From Stercorarius parasiticus (taxonomy: Eukaryota > Chordata > Aves > Charadriiformes > Stercorariidae), in assembly GCA_013396915.1 (NCBI GenBank), contig VWZL01000439.1:311106-375105 (forward strand): a stretch of 64,000 bases of DNA, given 5' to 3'. Positions 1-64,000 of this stretch are shown piece by piece. The notes beneath the pieces were generated by a model. It saw nothing but the letters and a program-made list of their open reading frames with translations, was not told the DNA's origin and searched no databases. The translations under genes were made by a program, and so were the position numbers. Position 1 is the first letter of the stretch, and each line of letters begins with the position of its first letter.

Positions 1-2126
1 ATATCTCATGGTACTTAATTAACAGACCATTATCATGATCTGTCTTTGCAAACCTTTAAATCAAAACTGTTTGTTTTCCACAAGAGATTATCTGATATAA
101 ACAGGGATTGATTCAGGGAAATCTGATGCCCTGTGCTATGCAGGTCAGACTGTTTGATTACAGGTTTTGTTTTTTTTCTGGATTTATGAGTTATTTTTTC
201 TTTGCAAATTGAAATCATTAAACTGTATCATCGAAAAAAACACAAGTGTTCATACTATTAATAGAGGCACAATAAAACAGAAGGCAGGAAGCAGGATAAC
301 TGTGGGTGGCTACTACACTTTCAAAAAGCAGGAGCATCTTGAACCCAACAAAATCAGCAGATGAATTTTCCTGCTCTGTGGGAGCAGGATGGAACCATGC
401 AGAAGAGTTTGACCATCTTCAGCCCTGGTCCATTTTTCTTTTATTTTCTGCTGGGCTTTTTTCTTTCTTTTTTTTTTTTTTTAGGACATTCCATTATTAT
501 GCACAGATCTACACTGTATCACCTGAGAAACATCTGAATTGGAGATGCAGTCTGTCTGCGGTTTTGGTCGCGAATCAGTTTCACGGGTTATGTTTAGACT
601 TTTCTTGATTTTTGAACTCTTGTTTCTGGTTGTTCTGCTAGATCCCATTCCAGCAGTTCTTGTATCACTTCAGACCTGTATCTAAAAGAAGGCACAGTGT
701 AAAAAAAAATCCTAAAATGTCATTTATTCAGAAATCTTACAGTTTCATCTCTTCCTTTTTGCTGCTTTGTCATGTACGAAAAACAGTAAAAAGATTTTAG
801 TCATAGACTGTGTAATTAAAGGGACCCTAAATATGCATTTCTTGCTTCATTTCTTGCTGCTATAGAAGCTCCTGTAAATTTGGTACAAGGAAGCTGCATG
901 TCTGCAGACATGCAAAAAGAGAGCAAAGAGGAAATTAATTATCTTCTGTTACTAAAATAAAGGTGGTTTCTCGACCCAATTACAGAACAATGAGCTACTG
1001 AATAAACAGTCTCTGACTTATTTCATACTCATACTTAGCCCATTATGTATGCCAGATGCTGTAGAGGAAACTGAGAAGTAGTAAACTTAGCACTGCGGAA
1101 AAAATGCCCTTTAAACACACTTTTACAACATGCTTACATAGTAATTTTTCCAAGCCTGCACAAAATTAGTATATTAGGATATCTGATTCTTACCAGCCTA
1201 CCAGATCAATTATATGTAGGTCAGAATGACCTCAGTACTCATTAACATTTTGTCATGGTCATATTTTTCTTAAAACTTAACCTTTCACTGGCTACCACAT
1301 TCCCAGCATGCATCTCATGCTTAAATTCTCCTTTGGGGGAATTTCTGAGAAAGGTCAACATTGTCTTCAGTCCTGTCTATCCTAGCATGATGAAACTATT
1401 TCTGTAAATTGCTCCACCTCACAATCTAAGATTGGTGTGGCACCCTTTGTCACCAAGGTAAGGCCCATAAAGCATTTAGCCCTGCTTTAAGGTTACTTCT
1501 GATCATCTCAGCTCTATGGGTATAAAAGCAGTTCAAGTCAACCTCAGAGAAAGGACACACATTAATCGAATGAAGCAGTGGACTCATCTTTCCACTCCCC
1601 ATTAAGCTATTTGCACGCCAGAGTTACTTCACTTGGTTTTGATACAGCTACTGAGTATTTGCGGCAGGCCTATAAAAAACAGTTAAGACTCACGATCTTC
1701 CTCCACAGTCATGTCTTGTGCCGAAAAATGACTATAAAAGATATTAAAAAGTTTTCAGAAAATGTGGTTATACTAAAGGGGAAAAGTGAAAATTGTTACA
1801 TCTGTCCCAGCGAGACAATTGCAGAATACTGAAATGAGAAAATCTTACAGTTTCGTTTGAAATGAAAAAATACTACCTATAATAGCCAGTTGTTTTTTTT
1901 TTTTTTCTCACTTTAAGAGCTTTCTATTAGCTCTGGAAGACAAATTTGTTACTTTGCTCAGCAGACACATAAAGAGGGGTAGTGCACATATCTTATACTT
2001 CAAACACCCACCAAAGCGAAATTTCCTAGACTGCTCTCGACATTAACTATCATAGATACAGCTCTTTTGCTAATGGTTTAGCAAATTTTGCCTGAGGAGC
2101 TTTCAAAAGCTTGTTATCAACAAGTC
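1..2126. other. Intergenic, no gene seen
   Basis: AT-rich sequence with thymine runs at about 471-482 and 1891-1906. The open frames are short, have no recognisable protein and lack coding character. No gene or RNA was recognised. Confidence 0.6.
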
Positions 2127-2292
2127 GTTTGTGCTGGGCCCCCAGCCCCTACCCGAGCGATGCCTGCTGCAGGTGTGCCTGCCTCCAGCCCTGCCTCCCG
2201 GATGGACCCTGGACCTGATCCACCCCCTCACCTTGTCTGGGGCTGTTGTGCTTATCAGTACCCTGCTCTGCCCACACAACTCAATGTCCAAG

Positions 2293-3258
2293 TTGAAACC
2301 AGTAACAAGTGGTGTCTGGACTGGGACCAATAGTATTTAATATCTTCATAAATAACACAGTGGGACTGAGTGCACCCTTGTCAAGTTTGACAATGACAAC
2401 ATGCCTTAGGGATGCCAACCAGAGGGACCCGGACAGGCTTGAGGAGTGGGCCCATACAAGCCTCACAAAATTCAACAAGGCCAAGTGCAGCGTCCTGCAC
2501 CTGGGTCAGGGAAACCCCTGGTATCAACACAGGCTGGAGGATGAACGGACTGAAAACAGCCCTGCAGACAAGGACCTGGGGGTACTGCGGACAAAAAATT
2601 GCACATGAGCCAGCAATGTGCTCTTGCAGCCCAGAAAGCCAACTGTATCCTGGGTTGCATCAAAAGAAGCGTGGCCAGCAGGTCGACGGAGGTGATTCTG
2701 CCCCTCTACTCCGCTCTGGTGAGAGTCCACCTGGAGTACTGTGTCCGGCTCTGGAGTCCTCAATACAGGAAAGTCATGGACATGTTGGAAAGGGTCCAGA
2801 GGAGGGACACAAAAATGATCAGGGGCTGGAGCAACCTCTGTTGTGAAGACAAGCTGAGAGAGTTGTGGTTGTTCATCCTGGAGAAGAGAAGGCTCTGGGG
2901 AGACCTTATTGGGGCCTTTCCATATATTAAGGTGGCTTATTAGATGGAGATAAGGGGGCTTATTAGATGGAGACAAACTTTTTAGCAGGGCCTGTAGTGA
3001 CAGGACAAGGGATAATGGTTTTAAACTGAAAGAGGGTATATTTAGATTGGACATAGGAAGAAATTTTTTACTGTGATGGTGGTGAGACACTGGAACAGAT
3101 TGCCCTGAGAAGTTGTGGATCCTCCATCACTGCAAGTGTGCAAGGTTAGATGGGGCTTTGAGCAACCTGGTCTAGTGGAAGGTGTCCCTGCCCATGGCGG
3201 GGGGGTTGGACTAGATGATCTTTAAAGGTCCCTTCCAAACCAAACCATTCTGTGATTC
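2293..3258 (+). repeat. CR1 LINE fragment, 3' part
   Basis: Translating in shifting frames gives pieces of CR1 reverse transcriptase: VTSGV, then KFNKAKCSVLHLGQGNP, KDLGVL, KANCILGCIKRSVASRS, LPLYSALVRVHLEYCVRLW and RVQRRDTKMIRG. It ends in the standard CR1 tail (ctagatgatctttaaaggtc, then accattctgtgatt). It is 5'-truncated with several frameshifts, hence dead. The GC-rich stretch just upstream (2127-2292) may belong to the same insertion but I could not place it. Confidence 0.92.
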
Positions 3259-4485
3259 AGATGCTGTGCTTCTGCATCATGGTCAGTGAGGGCACTGCCT
3301 GTGCCAGGAGCACCCTTCCTCCTGCTGCTCCCTAAGCCTCACCAGTTTGTTCTTGGCTGTGCCTGGAAACTTCAAGAACAAGGTCCCTTGCCTGAAGAAT
3401 GACTCTTCCTTCCTGTCAAATGTTTCTTTCAAAGAATATCAGAGATAGGAAGCACTATAGAAGATAAACAACCAGGCACCTGGCCTCAAGTGTACTTTGC
3501 TTTTCTGTTGTGGTTATTGTTCTAGGTATCCTTTTTGATCATTTTTCCCTCAGAATTACCTGGTTAGCATTTTCCTTATTCCAGCATCTATCAAGATAGA
3601 AATGTTTAATTCCAAACTCCAGAGGAAATCCTAGGTACAGCAGAGAGTCACTGCATTGCAAGCTCTTGGATCCTGCCCCACCATTAACAACAGTCCATCA
3701 TCCTCTTCTGTAGCAGCTGTAGAGAAGGTACTGTATAATCTAGTAAAACAAGGTACATCGGAAGTTGTTCCAGTTTCAAAAAATTTGAGATATTATCTTG
3801 AAAAAAGCCAAATCTTTGCCATTTCCAACGTTCCTAGAATGGAAATTGTTCAGAACCATTTAGGGAGCTAAAAAGCACAGTTGATGGCTGTGTGGGAGTA
3901 TTTGCGTATGCATTGGCAGGGGAAGAGGGAGGAAAAGAATTAAGATAAATACAGCACTTTCCGGTGTTCGGCTGAGCTTGGTGTAAAGTCTGCACTACAG
4001 CAACTTAAAAATTCCCTATGGTTTTCTCTTCAAAAGAGGATCCTCAAAAAAAAGGGGGAAGGACAGAGCTGTTTATAATGTTTTCAGTAATGTCACCACT
4101 TTCAAGTTTTAATTATTCTACAACCTACCCTGCTGAGACTGGTAGAAAAACAAGTAGAATTCTATATTTTACTTGAGAAAAACTGAAGACCATGTCATAA
4201 AAGCCCCCTCTGTGTGAGTTTGTGTGAATGGCTCTACAGGCATGTGTGGATGGAGAAATATGTACCAGAAAACAGCAGGCTGAAGAGAGGGAAAGCATGT
4301 GCCAAGCGGTAGCGTGCAAAAGTCTGCCAAGAACTGATAAGCTCCAGAGATTAGCAGTCCTGCTGAATCCACAAAAACTGATAAACCCCAAACACTGAGA
4401 CTCTGCTGAATCTGTCAAATTCCACTAGCATGGGACATACAACCCAGGCTACATCCAAGAAAGCTGCTATATGCAAAACTACAAG
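3259..4485. other. Intergenic, no gene seen
   Basis: Unique-looking AT-rich sequence between a CR1 copy and a microsatellite. Only short open frames are present, and none is recognisable. Confidence 0.55.
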
Positions 4486-4491
4486 ATTATT

Positions 4492-4573
4492 CATCTATCT
4501 ATCTATCTATCTACCTATCTATCTTTTATATAAAGATACATAAAATAATGTGTGTGTGTGTGTATATATATAT
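4492..4573. repeat. Compound microsatellite (ATCT)n, (TG)n, (TA)n
   Basis: About eight ATCT units with one ACCT interruption (4492-4524) are followed after a short AT-rich spacer by TG repeats and TA repeats ending at 4573. Likely polymorphic in length. Confidence 0.92.
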
Positions 4574-6689
4574 GCGATGAAACAAATCATATGGAGGGAC
4601 TTCCTGAACACCCACCTCAAAGCCCCTGGCACATCAACACATGCCTCTGGTTTTAAGTTTAAAAGTTAAGTTTTTAACCTCTGCTGGGGTTGGTCTCCCA
4701 GCTCTTACTCCAGCCGGGTACCTGTTAGTGCGTGTATTTGTGAATTGCGTGAGGGAGTAAGTGAATGCAGTGTGTGACGAGTCCCTTGCTATTAGTAACA
4801 GCATAACAAAAGGCAATCTAATAAATACTGGTCTGAGCTGTGTTTCCCCCAGCCTGATCCCACCAGAGAAAAGGGGACATACGATAATCCAGTATTGCAA
4901 AGTTTAACTCCTACATTTTTGTGGATATCAAAATGCGGTACTACCACACCTTGGGGAGGGCACCTGACATTGGATCCAGACTTTCTAAAATACAGACTTA
5001 GATATGTTTCCAATGTGGCATTTCTTAAGTGGCCGTCACCATAGATGTAGGAATGCCCAGACCCAGACATGGGGACACCACAGACCTGGAGAACTGGTAT
5101 CATTGCATGGGACAGATTGAAAAACTGCAAACCAAAGTATTAATCTTCTCACAGGTGCATACTCCAGGCCCCTTGCTCAAGCTTCTGGACCACAGGGTCC
5201 ATAAATTCCAGTGTCTCTTCTTGAGACCTCCATAGTTGTGCCAAATCAGTAACATGCCCCTCTTCCAGCAGAGTCACCAGGACTGACTCATGTGCCTGAA
5301 GAAATTCCACGGCTACCAAAACCAACCCCAACACCAAAGTGACTTCTGTGGTGTTCATACCATGTGGGCTCAAGAGGCCACTAAATTCAGATGACCCTTC
5401 ACGTTTTTCTGTCATCTCCTTTCCTCATAGGAACTGCCAACAGCCATCTCCAGGGAGAAGCTACCAGGATCTATCAGGCGTCTGCTCAAAACAGGCTTCA
5501 TCTTTAAAAACTGGGCCTGCTTTTAGCATTCTCCCAAGTTTTTTTCCCCGCCCTGCCTCACCCCATCTCCCTGCTTCTACCTGCCAGATGGATGATTAGA
5601 GTGTAATTTTCCAGACAGCTACAAATTTAAATATGGTTGCCTATTTCCTGCAAATAATTGACATAAATGTGCAACCCAAATATTCCTGCAGGTACAAGTC
5701 CTGGTGAGTGTTTTTGACAGGAACAGCAATACCTGCCGAGGGGGTTATCCTGCAGCGTGTTCCAATTCCAAGCACTTCACAGTCCATGTGCTTTGGAATC
5801 CCCTGGACTATTCTCAGGAAACTAAATGCAGCTGTTTTTCTACTTCAGTTTGAGGTGTGTGTAGCTGAGGACACATCAGATTGTTTATGAAAGCAATAGA
5901 TGGTAAGTTAAATGGAAATTATGCTCCGAAATTAAACAGAAATAATTCTTTTGGAAGCAACACGCTTTTAAAATCCTTCATATAGTTTGGGTTTGCGTGA
6001 CCTCTTGTGGTCAAATCTCTACCTTGCAGTTCCACTTTTTTAATCACGGTGGGAGCACGCCTGTGACATTTTTGGCTACAGATGTGCCGGTCTGTAGGAG
6101 AGGTTTTGGCTTGCAATACTAAAATACTTTCACTTTTAGTGAAAGAAAAAGCTATGCTAACAGACATCTAGTGACAGTAAATATTTTTTCTCTGAATTTA
6201 TGCTGATAAAAGTAAGTTCTTATTTTTGCTCTGTAGCTTAAGCACAACAGTTAAGAACCATGAAATGGACTGTATTCTAGTGCACCAAAAATTGCTTTTA
6301 AAGGACATAGCCTCACCTATGAATATGAAAAAAAAACATGCAGGAAGAGCTGAGGAAGAGTATTTTAGCTGCCATTTCTTAGCTCTACTGTGCATCTGCC
6401 ACTAAAGCTGGCTGGGAAGTACCAACTTGCAGCCTGGCAGCTGGGCAGACAACTGACCAAGCCTTGCCTCTGGCCATGTACCAGCCTCTCCTCTTCCCAC
6501 ACCGCTGTTCTTGCCCTCTACCGCAGAGGCGGCAAAGAAGTCCTCCAATGGAGGTGCCAGAGCCACTGCTTCCCCGAGGATGTTGTTGTGGGAAGGCCCC
6601 CGCTCATCCCATCCCAACATTCACCGTAACCACCGCTGCGGAGCAGGAGCAGGGTTTGAAGGGCTGGAGCTAATGAGGACACACCTTGC
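4574..6689. other. Intergenic with an unexplained open stretch
   Basis: Upstream flank of the MSH6 promoter. The one notable item is a minus-strand frame at 5149-5415 of 88 codons, rich in Leu, Val and Glu. Adjacent sequence on the same strand (4634-5130) also has open frames. This could be a decayed transposable element; I could not assign it to a family. Confidence 0.4.
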
Positions 6690-7600
6690 TGCGAGACACC
6701 GAACCGCGGGAAGGCCCGACGGGGAGGGCAGCAGGCCGGGACGCCGCCTCACGGTAGGCCCTGAGGCGCCGCGGGCCCTCTGCCAGCGGCAGGGAGAGGG
6801 AAGGCGGGGCAAACACGGAGAGAACACGGAGAGACCACGGAGCCCCGCCGGGGGCCGGGGATCCGGCTGCCGGGGCGGTGCGGGGGGCCGGGCNNNNNNN
6901 NNNNNNNNNNNNNNNNNNNNNNNNNNNNNNNNNNNNNNNNNNNNNNNNNNNNNNNNNNNNNNNNNNNNNNNNNNNNNNNNNNNNNNNNNNNNNNNNNNNN
7001 NNNNNNNNNNNNNNNNNNNNNNNNNNNNNNNNNNNNNNNNNNNNNNNNNNNNNNNNNNNNNNNNNNNNNNNNNNNNNNNNNNNNNNNNNNNNNNNNNNNN
7101 NNNNNNNNNNNNNNNNNNNNNNNNNNNNNNNNNNNNNNNNNNNNNNNNNNNNNNNNNNNNNNNNNNNNNNNNNNNNNNNNNNNNNNNNNNNNNNNNNNNN
7201 NNNNNNNNNNNNNNNNNNNNNNNNNNNNNNNNNNNNNNNNNNNNNNNNNNNNNNNNNNNNNNNNNNNNNNNNGTCATGGAAGCGGTGGCCGGCCGGGCCC
7301 GGCGGGGCCTTCCCTGCGCTGGGGGGAGGTGGGGTGGGGGTGCGAGTCGGGTCGGCAGCGGGCCCCGCGCTTGTGGCCGCCTGAGGTGGCGGCGGTGGTG
7401 GCCGCGCCGCTCGGGGCAGGGCTCGTTCGGAAGGGCCGGAGGGTCCGTGTGTGTGTCAGGAGGCCGGGCGTGCGGCAGGGGATGCAGGCCGGGCCGCCTT
7501 CCCCTCAGGCAGGCCGTGGGGAGGTGGGACGGCGCCGGCAGCTGCGGAGGGAGGACCCGACCTCTAATTTTTCTCCGTTTTGAAATACGTTTTTTTATTC
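6690..7600 (+). promoter_or_regulatory. MSH6: CpG-island promoter of MSH6
   Basis: The sequence turns sharply GC- and CpG-rich on both sides of the N gap, with many GGGCGG-like and CCGCC motifs and no TATA box seen. It lies 0.7-1.6 kb before MSH6 exon 2, where the housekeeping promoter and exon 1 are expected. No sequence resembling a PCNA-binding start (QxxLxxFF) was found in the assembled part. Confidence 0.75.
6894..7272. other. Assembly gap (379 Ns)
   Basis: A run of undetermined bases inside the CpG island. Such gaps are common where short reads fail on GC-rich avian promoters. It probably contains MSH6 exon 1, about 86 codons in human including the start codon and PCNA-interacting peptide. 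The real length may differ from 379. Confidence 0.95.
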
Positions 7601-8330
7601 CTGCCTGAATTTCTGTGCTGTATCGGGATGGTGAGTGTCTCACGCGTCAGCTAACTGTATGTCGTGGTGGTTTGGCTACAGCCGAGGGGAAAACGGCCGT
7701 CCGCGGTAGAGGGTGTCAGCGAAATCTCGGGGGAGGAGGAGAGAGGAAATACAAGCTGCATCAGGTGCTCTGCAGTGGAGACGGAGTTCTTATTTATTCA
7801 TTTATTTTTTGTAGGTTGAGGGTTTTTTTAAATCTTACTTATATTCCCTTTAGGTACCCTGTCGAGAATTAGCCTCTACAGCAAAACTTGCTTTAGTTAT
7901 GTAGGTTGTCAATTCATAACATGTAGTCTGCAATCTTCTAGCCGATGCCTGGTTGGACCCAGTTAGTCTCTCCCCCTCCCTTAAGAAATCCACCAAGGGT
8001 CGGGTTACGCATGGCTCTTGGTGGCCTTGCTTGAGCAGGGGACTTGGATAAGGAGACCTCCAGAGGCCCCTTTCGACCTCAGCGAGGATTCTGTGACTGT
8101 GAAGCTCTATCAGTGTGGGGAGCTGGTAGAACCTGGAGGAGCAAATTGGAAAAGTCAAGAGTGATATAGATAGTGATATAGAAGGACTGTATGATCCTGG
8201 TTGCACCACCTAAGAGCCTTCCAAGACTTTCATTGGGCAAGCTGCTCAGAAGCAGCGTGCAGTTATGTTTATGAAGGGAGCTATTTTAAATGTTTCTATT
8301 CCTCAGATTACACATCTGTTGTCTTTGCAG
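7601..8330 (+). other. MSH6 intron 1, 3' part
   Basis: Sequence between the CpG island and exon 2. It contains a short CR1 tail near 8015-8100 and ends in the acceptor used by exon 2. No coding sequence was recognised. Confidence 0.6.
8015..8100 (+). repeat. CR1 3'-tail fragment
   Basis: Reads tggccttgcttgagcagggg, then gacctccagaggcccctttc and gattctgtga, matching the terminal segment of avian CR1. It is short and diverged, so an old insertion in MSH6 intron 1. Confidence 0.75.
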
Positions 8331-21890
<13,560 letters not shown>

Positions 21891-21953
21891 GAACACAAGG
21901 ATTTTTGTACTGGCGGTTTCTCAAAAAGCTGGTATCAGACAACGTTATGATCT

Positions 21954-21959
21954 AATAAA
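21954..21959 (+). terminator. MSH6: MSH6 poly(A) signal AATAAA
   Basis: The canonical hexamer starts 64 bases after the MSH6 stop codon, giving a very short 3' UTR. It is followed by a T-rich stretch that fits a downstream element. It overlaps the mirrored signal of FBXO11. Confidence 0.85.
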
Positions 21960-21960
21960 C

Positions 21961-21966
21961 TTTATT
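21961..21966 (-). terminator. FBXO11: Candidate FBXO11 poly(A) signal (AATAAA on minus strand)
   Basis: TTTATT on the plus strand reads AATAAA on the minus strand. It is the only canonical minus-strand hexamer I found between the FBXO11 stop and the MSH6 stop. Its use would give FBXO11 a 3' UTR of about 1.2 kb. ATTAAA variants at 22015-22020 and 23043-23048 are alternatives. Confidence 0.6.
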
Positions 21967-23148
21967 TTTTAAAAATGACCATTTTTCCATTGTCTTTCCT
22001 AGGAAATTAAACCCTTTAATTCTTACCTACCCTCTACATAATGGTTATTGAGTACTCCACAATATATTAAGTCTAGATGTTATGGTACATGCATACACTT
22101 TCAGGCTGTTGATTACCCACTGTCACCAATACACATAAATGGAAAAAAGCTATGAAACTGTATAGGGCTGTATATATACTTGTCTCAGCTTCATTAGAGC
22201 AGGAAATTGCTGTGATTTCCAGCAGGTTACGTAAGTAATGTCCAGACTGTTCAAAAAAAACTATGAACAGAGTAAAGTACAAGACTGTTTTGAGGAGACT
22301 TTCTACGGTGTACTTTAAAACATAGTAAAATTTCATTCACAAAACTTAGTTACATGGGTACTTTGTTTTATAGTGCATTATAGTCTAGGAAGTCTCATTA
22401 AAACACTCGCTTTTTTTTTGTTAGGGTGGTTTGAGTACAGACTATTGCTGGGGCAGGGAAGGAGATTATTCTAACTTCAGAGGACACCAGAAAAATTGCT
22501 GGATATAATTTAAGATTAGTGTTTTCTCTTTCATAGAAAGAACGTACATACTGGGACATGAGTACAGTTACAGCAAGTCTAGGTGTGCTAACAAAACAGG
22601 ACACATTCAAGTACAATAAGATTTTTTTTTTGCTTGAAATTAGAAACAAACTACATGAGATTAAAGCATTAAAATCATATTTCTCAATCTGAATAAATGT
22701 TAAAAAATCAAAAGAAATGCAGAAGTGCTAGCTCACATTTTTTTACCATGTTACAAAAGCAATTGGTACCCATGTCCATAAAGGCAGCAACAAAGAATGC
22801 TGCTTGTCTACAGAATAGAACTACTGCAAATTGGACTGCGTTTCAATGCTACTTGTAAAAACACCAGCTTTCAGAAGTTGGTATCTGTACAAAATTGCAG
22901 CTTATTTTTCTTCACTTCTGTCCCTTCAAAGTCTTTTACACAGTAATGCTAAAACGCCCAGTTCTGTTATCCTGAGTCAACATATTGCCACTTTCTTTTT
23001 TGGTAGGTTGAGCTCCATAGTGTCAACACCTCACACATCCGCTTTAATACAGTCTCTTTCTGCAGAAATGGGCAAGTATAACTTCCTCCAAAAAAAAGTT
23101 TGAACAGTTATGATATTAGAATGGCAGGACTTGCTTTCTGAAAGGAAT
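21967..23148 (-). other. FBXO11: Probable FBXO11 3' UTR
   Basis: Non-coding sequence between the FBXO11 stop codon and the shared poly(A) element. No long open frame was recognised. It contains T runs on the plus strand (22412-22420, 22622-22631), which are A runs in the FBXO11 transcript. Confidence 0.6.

Positions 23149-64000
<40,852 letters not shown>

Noticed and set aside
6511..7608. Long open frames on both strands across the CpG island
   Set aside because: They run through the N gap, which cannot contain a visible stop, and GC-rich DNA has few stop codons. The translated flanks match nothing.

Overview
The window is vertebrate nuclear DNA, almost certainly from a bird. The evidence is AT-rich intergenic and intronic sequence, CR1-type LINE fragments (sequences ending in the avian CR1 3' signature), compact introns, and a GC-rich promoter that failed to assemble (379 Ns). 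It carries two intron-split housekeeping genes that converge tail to tail, the same arrangement as human MSH6 and FBXO11. No bacterial, viral or CRISPR-like system was found.

Layout. 1-6690: intergenic, with a CR1 fragment, a tetranucleotide microsatellite and one unexplained open stretch on the minus strand. 6690-7600: CpG-island promoter of MSH6, interrupted by the gap at 6894-7272, which most likely hides MSH6 exon 1. 8331-21890 (+): MSH6 exons 2-10, encoding the PWWP, mismatch-binding, connector/lever/clamp and ATPase domains. About 1.26 kb separates the two stop codons; near 21954-21966 lies a near-palindromic element giving AATAAA on both strands. 23149-61273 (-): FBXO11, 22 coding exons (2-23 by the human model), encoding the F-box, the parallel beta-helix repeats and the C-terminal UBR-type zinc finger. 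Exon 1 (Q/P-rich N-terminus) lies beyond 64000. The 10-kb FBXO11 intron at 30552-40646 holds a 1.9-kb CR1 copy.

Roles. MSH6 pairs with MSH2 as MutS-alpha, which recognises mismatches in nuclear DNA. FBXO11 is the substrate receptor of an SCF (SKP1-CUL1-F-box) ubiquitin ligase. They share no pathway here beyond being neighbours with abutting 3' ends. All splice junctions given were read by eye from GT/AG sites, codon phase and agreement with the known family protein; exon numbers follow the human genes. The most useful observations are an A10 run in MSH6 coding sequence, a 111-base stop-free in-frame intron in FBXO11, the shared poly(A) element, two tandem (NAGNAG) acceptors, and the missing MSH6 exon 1.
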